64,000 nucleotides of DNA from JAGRGG01 sp965217265. GTDB lineage: Bacteria > Pseudomonadota > Alphaproteobacteria > Geminicoccales > Geminicoccaceae. Shown here in pieces: positions 31,865-40,343 of this stretch (positions are counted from its first letter, which is position 1; every line of letters starts with the position of its first letter). The stretch lies in assembly GCA_965217265.1 (NCBI GenBank), contig CBDCHP010000004.1, forward strand, positions 62,001-126,000, read 5' to 3'. The notes below the pieces were generated by a model. It was not told where the DNA came from and made no database searches. It was given only the letters and a program-made list of their open reading frames with translations. The position numbers and the translations under genes were made by a program.

Positions 31865-34303
31865 ATGCAAAGCACCGCGCGGGTCGTTGTCATCGGTGGG
31901 GGCGTCGTCGGCGTCAGCACCCTTTATCACCTCGCCAAGAAGGGTTGGGAGGCGGTGTTGCTGGAGCGCACCGAACTGACCGCCGGCTCGACGTGGCACG
32001 CGGCCGGACTGCTCCCCTTGTTCAACATGAGCTACTCGGTCGGTCAACTCCACCGTTATTCGGTCGACCTCTACAAGGGTCTGGAGGCCGAGACCGGGCA
32101 GAACGTCAGCTTCCACGAGACCGGCAATTTGCGGCTCGCGACCAGCCGCGACCGAATGGACGAGTACCGCTTGTACAAGTGCACGGCCGAGACGATCGGC
32201 GTCGAGTGCCACCTGATCGGCGTCGACGAGATCAAGGGCTTGTGGCCGCTGCTCGACGCCGACGGCTTGGTCGGCGCCCTCTGGCACCCGACCGACGGCC
32301 ACATCGCCCCCGTCGACGTGACGATGGCGCTGGCCAAGGGTGCTCGGATGCACGGCGCCAAGATCCACCAGGGCGTCGAGGTGACCGGCATCGAGCGCGA
32401 CGACCACGAGTGGATCGTCAAGACCAAGACCGGCGCGATCCGCTGCGAGCACGTCGTCTCGGCGACCGGCAACTACGCCCGGCAGACGGCGGCGATGGTC
32501 GGCCTGCAGATCCCGGCGATCCCGGTCGAGCACCAGTACATCGTCACCGACGTCGATCCGGCGCTCAAAGCGTACCGCGGAGAGGGTCACGGGGAACTGC
32601 CGGTCCTGCGCGAGTCCGACGCCTCCTATTACCTGCGCGAGGAACGCTTGGGCTGGATCCTCGGCCCCTACGAGCACGGGGCGCCGGCCTGCTTCGTCGA
32701 GGGCGTGCCGCCGACCTTCGAGAAGGACCTGTTTCCGGGCGATCTGGAGCGGCTGATGCCGCACGTCGAGGCGGCGATGAAGCGCGTGCCGTCGTTCGAG
32801 AACGCCGGCATCAAGGACATCGTCAACGGCCCGATCAGCTACGCGCCGGACGGCAACCCGATGGTCGGCCCCGCCTTTGGCCTGCCGAACTTCTGGATCA
32901 GCGAGGCGCACAGCTTCGGCGTCACGGCGGCGGGCGGTGCTGGCTGGCAGTTGGCCGAGTGGATGACCGAAGGCGAGCCCTCGGTCGACATGCTGGGCGT
33001 CGATCCGCGCCGCTTTGGCGTCACGTCCAAGATGTACGCCAAGATCAAGAACGAGGAGGCCTACAGCCACGTCTTCGTCAACCACTTCCCGATGGAGGAG
33101 CGCCCGGCCTGCCGGCCGACGAAGACGACGCCGATCTACGACCGCCTCGATGAGATGGGCGCCGTCTGGGGTCAGCGCTTCGGCTGGGAGCGGCCGAACT
33201 GGTTTGCCCCCAAGGGCGTGGCGCGCGAGGACGCCTACTCGTACCGGCGCTCGAACTGGTTCGCCCACGTCGGCGACGAGGTCCGCGCCATGCGCGAGCG
33301 GGTCGGCCTGATGGAGCTGTCCTCGTTCGCCAAGTACGAGGTCGAGGGGCCGGGCGCGCGGGCTTGGCTGGACGGCATGGTGGCGAACGCGATCCCGAAG
33401 AAGATCGGCCGCATCGCGCTCTGCCACGCGCTCAACCCGTCCGGCTCGGTCCACTCCGAATTCACCATCACCCGCATGAACGACGGCCTCTACGGCGAGC
33501 GCTTCTACGTCGTCGGGCCGGGGGCCGCGCACGACCGCGACTGGGATTTCCTCACCCGCACCCTGCCGCGCAACGGCTCGGTGTTCTTGTCCGACGTGAC
33601 GACGCGCTACGGCGTCCTCGTCCTAGCGGGGCCGCAGAGCCGGGCCGTGCTTGAGCGGCTCGCCGACGCCGACGTGTCGAACGCCGCCTTTCCCTGGCTG
33701 ACGGGCCGGGAGATCCCGGTCGGCTACTGTGCGGGCGTGCGCGCCCTTCGGGTCAACTTCGTCGGCTCGCTCGGCTGGGAGTTGCACCACCCGATCGAGT
33801 ATCAGCTCGGCCTGTTCAACCAACTGCTCGGGGCCGGCGCCGACTTCGACATCCAGCCTGTCGGTATGCGGGCGATGGATTCGATGCGCCTGGAGAAGTC
33901 GTACCGCTCGTGGGGCACCGACCTCAACGCCGAGAATACCGTCCTTGAGGCCGGGCTCGACCGCTTCGTTCGGCTGCAAAAAGGCCCGTTCACCGGCAAG
34001 GACGCGCTCATCCACCAGATCGAGGCCGGCATCCCGAACCGCTTTTGCACCATCGAGGTCGACGCCGACGACGCCGACCCGTTCGGCAACGAGCCCGTCT
34101 ACGTGGACGGCGAGGTGATCGGCCGCGGCACCGCCGGCGGCTACGGCCACTTCGTCAACAAGTCGCTGATGCTGGGCTACCTCAAAACCGACCGCGCCAC
34201 GATCGGCGCCGAGTGCCGGGTTCGCGTCCTCGACCAGTTGCGGCCGGCGCGCGTGGTGGCGGAGAGCCCGTTCGATCCCGACAACGAGGCGCTTCGCGCC
34301 TGA
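31865..34303 (+). CDS. Dimethylglycine/sarcosine dehydrogenase family FAD enzyme with GcvT domain
   Basis: 812 residues. The N-terminal DAO domain has the dinucleotide motif VVVIGGGVVGVSTLYHLAKK and GSTWHAAGLLP. The histidine (residue 45) is the site of covalent FAD attachment in dimethylglycine and sarcosine dehydrogenases. A middle FAO-type domain follows at about 375-430. The C-terminal GcvT tetrahydrofolate-binding region shows GLMELSSFAKYEVEGPGARA, FVGSLGWELHHPIEYQLGLF and KGPFTGKDAL. It would demethylate N-methylated glycines and pass C1 units to THF or release formaldehyde. The exact substrate cannot be fixed. The stop TGA (34301-34303) is the first triplet of repeat copy 5. Confidence 0.9.
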   Translation: MQSTARVVVIGGGVVGVSTLYHLAKKGWEAVLLERTELTAGSTWHAAGLLPLFNMSYSVGQLHRYSVDLYKGLEAETGQNVSFHETGNLRLATSRDRMDEYRLYKCTAETIGVECHLIGVDEIKGLWPLLDADGLVGALWHPTDGHIAPVDVTMALAKGARMHGAKIHQGVEVTGIERDDHEWIVKTKTGAIRCEHVVSATGNYARQTAAMVGLQIPAIPVEHQYIVTDVDPALKAYRGEGHGELPVLRESDASYYLREERLGWILGPYEHGAPACFVEGVPPTFEKDLFPGDLERLMPHVEAAMKRVPSFENAGIKDIVNGPISYAPDGNPMVGPAFGLPNFWISEAHSFGVTAAGGAGWQLAEWMTEGEPSVDMLGVDPRRFGVTSKMYAKIKNEEAYSHVFVNHFPMEERPACRPTKTTPIYDRLDEMGAVWGQRFGWERPNWFAPKGVAREDAYSYRRSNWFAHVGDEVRAMRERVGLMELSSFAKYEVEGPGARAWLDGMVANAIPKKIGRIALCHALNPSGSVHSEFTITRMNDGLYGERFYVVGPGAAHDRDWDFLTRTLPRNGSVFLSDVTTRYGVLVLAGPQSRAVLERLADADVSNAAFPWLTGREIPVGYCAGVRALRVNFVGSLGWELHHPIEYQLGLFNQLLGAGADFDIQPVGMRAMDSMRLEKSYRSWGTDLNAENTVLEAGLDRFVRLQKGPFTGKDALIHQIEAGIPNRFCTIEVDADDADPFGNEPVYVDGEVIGRGTAGGYGHFVNKSLMLGYLKTDRATIGAECRVRVLDQLRPARVVAESPFDPDNEALRA

Positions 34304-34451
34304 ACGCTTCGCGTCGGCTGCGCCGGGCTTTTTTCTCTTTTTTGCTCGTGTTAACGTAAGAAGTTGGCCTCAATGCCGAGGACCAATTTCCAGCGACAAG
34401 TAGCAAAAAAGAAAGAAAAAAGCCCGCGCGGCAGCGCACGCGAAGCGTTCA
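34301..34451. repeat. Palindromic intergenic element, copy 5
   Basis: 151 bp filling the whole gap between two convergent genes. The left end TGAACGCTTCGCGTCGGCTG includes the dehydrogenase stop codon. The right end GCGCACGCGAAGCGTTCA is directly followed by the stop of the SleB gene (34452-34454). The core is AGTTGGCCTC...GAGGACCAATT, a secondary stem, with GTGTTAACG to its left. Both arms carry the GC block and poly-pyrimidine run, consistent with a two-way terminator. Confidence 0.87.
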
Positions 34452-34967
34452 TCAGATCGGCCGCGCGACCGGCTTGGGCACGCTGGGGCGGGGGATCGGG
34501 AACACCGGCTTCTTATAGAAGCGGTGCCCGCCGTGGTCGGCGGTCGGCATCAACGCCCCGGCCCAGGCGGGGTTGACGTAGAGGGCGTGGTAGTGGGTGG
34601 CGCCGTAGGTGAGGCGGGGCGCGGTGCCCTTGACGGCGGCGATGGCGACGGCGACCGACTCGCTCCAAGCGCGCTCGTCGATCGGGTTCTTGATCCGGAT
34701 GCGGTCGGTCTTGCCGTCCTTGGTCCAGGAGAACTGCCAGGGCTGCCAGACGACCTCGCAGACCGTGTCGGGGTAGCGATCGCTGCGAACCCGGTTCAAG
34801 ACGACCTCGGCGACGGCCGCTTTCGCCTCGACGTCGCCGCTGCGCGCCTCGAACCAGACGTTGCGCGCCATGCACTGGACGTCGTTCATGACCTCCCCGC
34901 CGACGCCGGCGGTGGCGAGTTGCGCGGTCAAGACGGCCTTGGCGAGCGTCGTGGCGATATTCAGCAT
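34452..34967 (-). CDS. SleB-like cell-wall hydrolase
   Basis: 171 residues. The Hydrolase_2 (SleB) domain is recognisable from CMARNVWFEARSGDVEAKAA, VAEVVLNRVRSDRYPDTVCE, VVWQPWQFSWTKDG and GATHYHALYVNPAW. These enzymes cleave peptidoglycan glycan strands. The N-terminal 30 residues (ATTLAKAVLTAQLATAGVGG) are moderately hydrophobic and may be a signal or anchor. The C-terminus is basic and Pro-rich (PRPSVPKPVARPI). Upstream lies a 160-bp AT-rich region (34968-35128) with no gene. Confidence 0.88.
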   Translation of the reverse strand: MLNIATTLAKAVLTAQLATAGVGGEVMNDVQCMARNVWFEARSGDVEAKAAVAEVVLNRVRSDRYPDTVCEVVWQPWQFSWTKDGKTDRIRIKNPIDERAWSESVAVAIAAVKGTAPRLTYGATHYHALYVNPAWAGALMPTADHGGHRFYKKPVFPIPRPSVPKPVARPI

Positions 34968-35128
34968 GTAGGTGTTTTCCTCACATTCGGCGATGAGGAG
35001 AAGATAAACGTTTCGGTAAGGTTTGCGAAAATTAGCATCTTGAGAGCGTACCGAAAGTGTAATACTTGATTAAGCATAACGAGTAATTAAAATTTACAGG
35101 AAATGATTAACAATAGTAGGTAGTAATA

Positions 35129-36001
35129 TTACGCATTACTTAACGTCTGTCGCAGGGGCGAGGCCGGGTAGACGCCGAAGACCTGCACGGTCTCGGAGAA
35201 GAAGCGCAGTTCCTCCAGCGCGTTCTGCACCGGCTTGTCGTCGACGTGGCCGACGATGTCGGCGTAGAACTGGGCTTGGTTGAAGCCGGGGTCGATGTAG
35301 CTCTCCAATTTCAGCATGTTGACGCCGTTGGTGGCAAAGCCGCCCATCGCCTTATAAAGGGCGGCCGGCACGTTGCGGACGCGAAAGAGAAAGCTCGTCA
35401 GGATCTCGGCGCTGCCGGCCTCGGGCCGGATCGCCGCCCTGGTCAGGATCAAGAAGCGCGTCGTGTTGTGTTCGGCGTCCTCGATCCCTTCGGCCAGCAC
35501 GTCGAGGCCGTAGATCTCGGCCGCGAGCGTGGAGGCGATCGCGGCATGGGCCGGATCGTCCCAACCCGCGACCTCGGCCGCCGCCCCCGCCGTGTCGCCG
35601 GCGATGCGCGGCGTCAGGCCGTGCCGCCGCAGGAAGTCGCGGCACTGGCCGAGCGCGTGGACGTGGCTGTGGACGGTGTGGACGCCCTCGAAGGCGGCGC
35701 CCTTGACCGCCAGGAGGCCGTGGCTGACGCGCAGGAAGTGCTCGCCGACGATGGCGAGCCCGCCGCCCGGCATCAGGTGGTGGACGTCGGCGACCCGGCC
35801 GGCGACCGAGTTGTCGACCGGGATCACCGCCAAGCCGGCGTCGCCCTCGCGCACCGCGGCGAACGCCGCCTCGAACGAGGCACAAGGCAAAACGTCGCGC
35901 CCCGGCAGGCACTCGGACAAGGCCGCGTGCGAGTAGGCGCCAAGCTGGCCCTGGAAGGCGACGGGGCCTAGAACGGCGTGGACTTCGGGGGAGAGCAACA
36001 T
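35129..36001 (-). CDS. pheA: Prephenate dehydratase
   Basis: 290 residues, monofunctional, lacking a chorismate mutase domain. It converts prephenate to phenylpyruvate in phenylalanine synthesis. The catalytic domain has VAFQGQLGAYSHAALSE, PVDNSVAGRVADVHHLM and the EDAEHNTTRFLIL motif (Thr essential in the TRF segment). The C-terminal ACT domain carries FATNGVNMLKLESYIDPGFN, where the ESxP/ESY region binds phenylalanine for feedback inhibition. It starts 3 bp after kdsB, so the two form an operon. Confidence 0.95.
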   Translation of the reverse strand: MLLSPEVHAVLGPVAFQGQLGAYSHAALSECLPGRDVLPCASFEAAFAAVREGDAGLAVIPVDNSVAGRVADVHHLMPGGGLAIVGEHFLRVSHGLLAVKGAAFEGVHTVHSHVHALGQCRDFLRRHGLTPRIAGDTAGAAAEVAGWDDPAHAAIASTLAAEIYGLDVLAEGIEDAEHNTTRFLILTRAAIRPEAGSAEILTSFLFRVRNVPAALYKAMGGFATNGVNMLKLESYIDPGFNQAQFYADIVGHVDDKPVQNALEELRFFSETVQVFGVYPASPLRQTLSNA

Positions 36002-36004
36002 CGC

Positions 36005-36757
36005 CTAACCTCGCTGCATGATGCGTCGCGCTGCGGCCAAGTCCTCGGCCGTGTCGATGCCGAGCGGTACGGCCGCCACGCGCTTGACGCCGATCGTCAT
36101 GCCGTTCTCCAGGGCGCGCAACTGCTCCAGCCGCTCCTTTTGTTCGAGCGGCGAGGGCTGAAGATCTGCGAAGCGCTCCAGGGCGGCGCGGGTGAAGGCG
36201 TAGACGCCGATGTGGTGGTCGATCGGCCCGCCGCCGTAGGGGGCGGCACGGGTGAAGTAGAGGGCCCGGCCGGTCTCGCCACGCCACGCGACGATCGCCT
36301 TGACGACGTTCGGGTTCGAGGATTCGGCGGGGTCGTCGCTCAAGGCGGTGAGCGTGCCGATGTCGGTGCCGGGCGCGTCGAGCGGGTCGAGGACGGCGTT
36401 CAGCGCCGAGGACTCGATCAGGGGCAGGTCGCCTTGCAGGTTGACGACCCGCTCATAGCGCCGTTCGGGGTCGATCGCGTCCAAGGCGGCGCGGATGCGA
36501 TCGGTGCCCGAGGGCAGTGCCGGAGAGGTCATCACCGCCTCGCCGCCGTCGGCACGCACGGCCTCGGCGATGGCCGCATCGCCGGAGGCGACGACGACCC
36601 GTCCGATGTCCGCCTCGCGGGCGCGGCGCAGGACATGGACGATCATCGGCGCGCCGACGATCGAGAGGAGCGGCTTGTCCGGCAGCCGCGTCGCGCGCAG
36701 CCGGGCCGGGATGAGGACGATCGTGCGCGACCGAATGTCGCCCGAGGCTGAAGACAA
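36005..36757 (-). CDS. kdsB: CMP-KDO synthetase
   Basis: 250 residues from a TTG codon, supported by AGGAGA 8 nt upstream. It activates KDO with CTP for lipopolysaccharide core synthesis. Family motifs are IVLIPARLRATRLPDKPLLS, MIVHVLRRA, SGTDRI, VVNLQGDLPLIESSALNAVL, YFTRAAPYGG, HHIGVYAFTRAALERF and LEQLRALENGM. It is upstream of pheA by 3 bp and divergent from the cytochrome c gene, a conserved alphaproteobacterial order. Confidence 0.95.
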   Translation of the reverse strand: MSSASGDIRSRTIVLIPARLRATRLPDKPLLSIVGAPMIVHVLRRAREADIGRVVVASGDAAIAEAVRADGGEAVMTSPALPSGTDRIRAALDAIDPERRYERVVNLQGDLPLIESSALNAVLDPLDAPGTDIGTLTALSDDPAESSNPNVVKAIVAWRGETGRALYFTRAAPYGGGPIDHHIGVYAFTRAALERFADLQPSPLEQKERLEQLRALENGMTIGVKRVAAVPLGIDTAEDLAAARRIMQRG

Positions 36758-36907
36758 GCCGATGATCTCCTAGTTGAGGGGCAACACCGCCCGCAACGGG
36801 GCGCATGACATCCTGTCGCCTTGACGCCGTCCGCCCTTATGCCATACCGCCGATGGCAAGGGCGGCACAGCGCGGGCCGAACCATCGGGCAGGGACTGGG
36901 TTTTCCT

Positions 36908-38308
36908 ATGGCATCATCGTTGGAAGGCAACAAGATCATCGCCGCCGTGCTGACCGCCGGCATCTTGGCGACGGGCTCCGCCTTCATCGGCAGCGTCCTC
37001 TACTCGCCGCACGAGGAACTGGCGGAGAACGCCTACCCGATCGCGCTCCCCGAGGGCGAGGAGGGCGGCGGTGAGGAAGCGCCCGAGGCCGAGCCCCTAC
37101 CGGTCCTGCTGGCATCCGCCGATCCGGGTCAGGGGGAAGGTGTGGCGAGGGCCTGCTCGTCGTGCCACAGCTTCGAGCAGGGCGGCGCCAACAAGGTGGG
37201 CCCGGCGCTCTACGGCGTGCTCGGCCGCGACATCGCCGCGCACGAGGGTTTCGCCTATTCCGGCGCCTTGAGCGACAAGGAAGGCGCTTGGTCGTACGAC
37301 AACATGAACGCCTTTCTCGAAGACCCGCAAGGCTGGGCGCCGGGCACCAAGATGAGCTACGCCGGCATCTCGGACCCTGAGGACCGCGCCGACATCATCA
37401 TGTACCTGCGCACCGTCTCGCCCGAGGCGCCGCCGCCGCCCGCGCCCGACGCCGAGACCGGCGAGGCGACCGCCGCCGCGCAGGAGGAGACGCCCGGCGC
37501 CGACGCCGAGCCGGAGCAGCCGCCGATCGGCGGCGAGGAGGGATCGGTCATCGGGATGACCGATCCCAAGCCCGACCAGCCCGATCAGGAGACGGCCGCC
37601 AACGCGCAGGAGGACGTCGACCCCGCCGTGCCGGTACCCTCCGAGGGGGAGGCGAAGGCGGAGACGACGCCGGGCGAGGTCGAGGCGGCGACGAGCCAAT
37701 CGACCGAGACGGTCGACGAGGCCAACGACGAGAGCGCCGGCACGCAGCGCGAGAGCGGCGCCGGCACAGCGCAGGCCGCAGGCCAGATGGACGAGGGCGG
37801 CGACGCCGCCGCCAATACCGACCAGGACGTGCCGACGGGGGCCGACGCCGACGATGGGGCGTCGGGCAATAATCAAGGCAGCGCCACCCAGAAACAGCAG
37901 CCCGCGGCAGCGGCGCAGCAGGGCAACGCCACCGGCGAGAACCGGACTGAGGGCGGCGGTCAGGCTGCGGCGGCGGGTGGTACACAGGTCGCCGCCGCGG
38001 GCGACGCCTCGGCCGGCGAGACGGTGTTTCGCAAGTGCCAAGCCTGCCACGTCGCCGACAAGGAGCAGAACCGGGTCGGCCCGCACCTCGTTGGCATCGT
38101 CGGCCGGGCCAACGCCTCGGTCGAGGACTTCAACTACTCCTCGGCGATGGTCGAGCACGGCGGCGAGTGGACCGAAGAGCGCCTGGACGAGTACCTCGCC
38201 GACCCGCGCGGCGTGGTGCCGGGCACCAAGATGGCCTTCGCCGGGTTGAAGGACGAGCAGGACCGGCTCGACGTCATCGCGTATCTGAAGTCGCTCGCGA
38301 CCCAGTAG
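36908..38308 (+). CDS. Membrane-anchored tandem cytochrome c
   Basis: 466 residues. An uncleaved N-terminal anchor (IIAAVLTAGILATGSAFIGS) is followed by a first class I cytochrome c domain (about 70-165). It has CSSCHSFEQGGANKVGPALY and the distal methionine region APGTKMSYAGI. A second domain (about 365-466) has CQACHVADKEQNRVGPHLVG and VPGTKMAFAGL. The two are joined by about 190 residues of Glu/Ala/Gln/Thr-rich low-complexity sequence. The first half looks like CycM cytochrome c552, which links the bc1 complex to oxidases; a second haem domain on a flexible acidic tether is an unusual extension. Confidence 0.9.
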   Translation: MASSLEGNKIIAAVLTAGILATGSAFIGSVLYSPHEELAENAYPIALPEGEEGGGEEAPEAEPLPVLLASADPGQGEGVARACSSCHSFEQGGANKVGPALYGVLGRDIAAHEGFAYSGALSDKEGAWSYDNMNAFLEDPQGWAPGTKMSYAGISDPEDRADIIMYLRTVSPEAPPPPAPDAETGEATAAAQEETPGADAEPEQPPIGGEEGSVIGMTDPKPDQPDQETAANAQEDVDPAVPVPSEGEAKAETTPGEVEAATSQSTETVDEANDESAGTQRESGAGTAQAAGQMDEGGDAAANTDQDVPTGADADDGASGNNQGSATQKQQPAAAAQQGNATGENRTEGGGQAAAAGGTQVAAAGDASAGETVFRKCQACHVADKEQNRVGPHLVGIVGRANASVEDFNYSSAMVEHGGEWTEERLDEYLADPRGVVPGTKMAFAGLKDEQDRLDVIAYLKSLATQ

Positions 38309-38333
38309 CGTTCGATGTCCTGTTCGATGCGCG

Positions 38334-38364
38334 GCGGGCCGTCCTCCATCAAGGGGCGGCCCGC
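38334..38364 (+). terminator. Hairpin downstream of cytochrome c gene
   Basis: A perfect 8-bp stem GCGGGCCG/CGGCCCGC with a 15-nt loop starts 26 bp after the stop codon. A loose T-containing stretch (CCTTGTTTTCAC) follows about 13 nt later. It is a probable intrinsic terminator separating the cytochrome gene from yejA, though the T-run is displaced. Confidence 0.45.
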
Positions 38365-38460
38365 TTCGCGTCTGACCTTGTTTTCACTTTCGTGTCACTC
38401 GGCGACCCCCTACGCTGACGCAGAAGACACAATGTTCACACCATCATCAAGGGAGACGGA

Positions 38461-40332
38461 ATGTTTCGCTCTCAGCTTCGCCGCCTGATCGCCCTCCTGG
38501 TCCTCGCCTTGCCGTCGGCCGCCCTGGCGCAGACGGACGGGGCGACGAAGCTGACCAAGCTCACCCAGTTCGCCGAGTTCGGCGAGCCGGAGTACGAGCC
38601 GGGCTTCGCCCACTTCGACTACGTCGACCCTAAGGCACCCAAGGGCGGCGAGGTGCGGCTCGCGTCGTACGGCACCTTCGAGCGGCTGGACACGATCGTG
38701 CTCGGCCCCGAGTGGGCGGACGGGATCGGGCTCACCGGCGACGCGCTGATGACGGGCTCCTCCGACGAGATCGGCGCCTACTACCCCTCGATCGCCGAGA
38801 GCGTCGAGGTGCCGGACGACCTCTCGTTCGCGGTCTTCAACATCAACCCCGAGGCCCGCTGGCAGGACGGCGAGCCGATCACCGCCGAGGACTTCGTCTT
38901 CGCGATCGAGACCGTCAAGCAGTACGGCCGGCCGCTCTTGAAGGAGTTCTACAAGGTGATCGACAAGGCCGAGGCGCTGGACGAGCACCGGGTGCGCTTC
39001 GACTTCGCCACCAAGAACAACTGGAAGATCGTCGGGCTCGCCGCCAGCCAGTCGCCCATGCCCAAGCACTACATCGAGGCGAACGGGATCGACGTGTCCA
39101 AGCCCTCGGTCGAGCCGACCCTCTACGAGGGTGCCTACACGATCGAGCGGGTCGATCCGGGCCGCTCGATCACCTATAAGCGGGTCGAGGACTATTGGGG
39201 CAAGGATCTGCCGGTCAACGAGGGAACGGCCAACTTCGATCGCATCACCTACGTCTACTTTCGCGACCTCAACGTCGCTTTCGAGGCGTTCAAGGCGGGC
39301 GAGTTCGACTACTGGGCCGAGAACGAGGCGCGGCGCTGGGCGACGGGCTATGACTTCCCGGCGATCAAGCAGGGCTACGTCGAGCGGGACGAATCGATCG
39401 AGTTGAACGCGCCGCGCGGCTTCGCCGGCATGGTCTTCAACACCCGCCGGCCGAAGTTCCAGGACGTGCGGGTGCGCGAGGCGCTCTCGTACCTCTTCGA
39501 CTTCGAGTGGACGAAGAAGAACATCTTCTACGGCGCCTACGAGCGCTCGAAGAGCTACTTTCCCAACTCCGACTACGGCACGCGCGACTTCCCGCTGCCC
39601 GAAGGGGAAGAGCTGGCGATCCTTGAAGACTATCGCGGCCGCATCCCGGATGCGGTGTTCACCACCCCTTACGATCCGGGCGAGACCGACGGCTCGGGCC
39701 GCATCCGCCGCGAACTGCGCCAGAGCCTCGGTCTGCTCCAACAGGCCGGCTGGTCATTGGACGGCGGCGGGCGCCTCGTCGACGGGCAAGGCCGGCAGAT
39801 GCAGGTCGAGATCGTCCTCAACGCCGACAGCGTCCTGCGCGTCGTCGAGCCCTACATCAACAACCTCAAGCGCGCCGGCATCGACGCCCGCGCCCGCATC
39901 GTCGACTCGGCCCAGTACCAGCGCATCACCGACGATTTCGACTACGACATGATCTTCATCGGCGCCAACTTCTTCCCGCCGCCGGGCGACGAGTTGCGCA
40001 CGTACTTCTTGTCCGATGCCGCCGACGAGAAGGGCTCGGGCAATTGGGCGGGGGTCAAGGACCCGGTCGTCGACGAATTGCTCGCCCGCATCGGCGACAT
40101 GCCGCGCCGGACCGAGGCGGACCTCGAAACCTTAAAGGCGCTCACCCGCGCCCTCGACCGGGTGCTCCTCCAGGGCCACTACATCGTCAACACCTACTAC
40201 GCCGCGCACGAGCGCATCGCCTACTGGGACCTGTTCGGCCGGCCCGAGCAGACGCCGTTCTACGGCGACGGCTTTCCCGGCACGTGGTGGTGGGATCCTG
40301 CCGAGGCGGCGTTGCGGGCGCAAAGGCGCTAG
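38461..40332 (+). CDS. yejA: YejA-like ABC transporter substrate-binding protein
   Basis: 623 residues with a Sec signal peptide (LVLALPSAALAQ). The family 5 binding protein is of the long YejA type, with HFDYVDPKAPKGGEVRLASY at the start and GTFERLDTIVLG, FNINPEARWQDGEPITAEDF, RRWATGYDFPAIKQGYVERD and GMVFNTRRPKFQDVRVREAL further on. The homologous YejABEF system imports peptides including microcin C in E. coli. A GGGAGACGGA sequence stands just before the ATG. Confidence 0.93.
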   Translation: MFRSQLRRLIALLVLALPSAALAQTDGATKLTKLTQFAEFGEPEYEPGFAHFDYVDPKAPKGGEVRLASYGTFERLDTIVLGPEWADGIGLTGDALMTGSSDEIGAYYPSIAESVEVPDDLSFAVFNINPEARWQDGEPITAEDFVFAIETVKQYGRPLLKEFYKVIDKAEALDEHRVRFDFATKNNWKIVGLAASQSPMPKHYIEANGIDVSKPSVEPTLYEGAYTIERVDPGRSITYKRVEDYWGKDLPVNEGTANFDRITYVYFRDLNVAFEAFKAGEFDYWAENEARRWATGYDFPAIKQGYVERDESIELNAPRGFAGMVFNTRRPKFQDVRVREALSYLFDFEWTKKNIFYGAYERSKSYFPNSDYGTRDFPLPEGEELAILEDYRGRIPDAVFTTPYDPGETDGSGRIRRELRQSLGLLQQAGWSLDGGGRLVDGQGRQMQVEIVLNADSVLRVVEPYINNLKRAGIDARARIVDSAQYQRITDDFDYDMIFIGANFFPPPGDELRTYFLSDAADEKGSGNWAGVKDPVVDELLARIGDMPRRTEADLETLKALTRALDRVLLQGHYIVNTYYAAHERIAYWDLFGRPEQTPFYGDGFPGTWWWDPAEAALRAQRR

Positions 40333-40343
40333 GGCCGAAGGCG

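Noticed and set aside
1754..34451. CRISPR array
   Set aside because: The repeats are about 150 bp, far apart, palindromic and lack spacer periodicity; no cas genes are seen.
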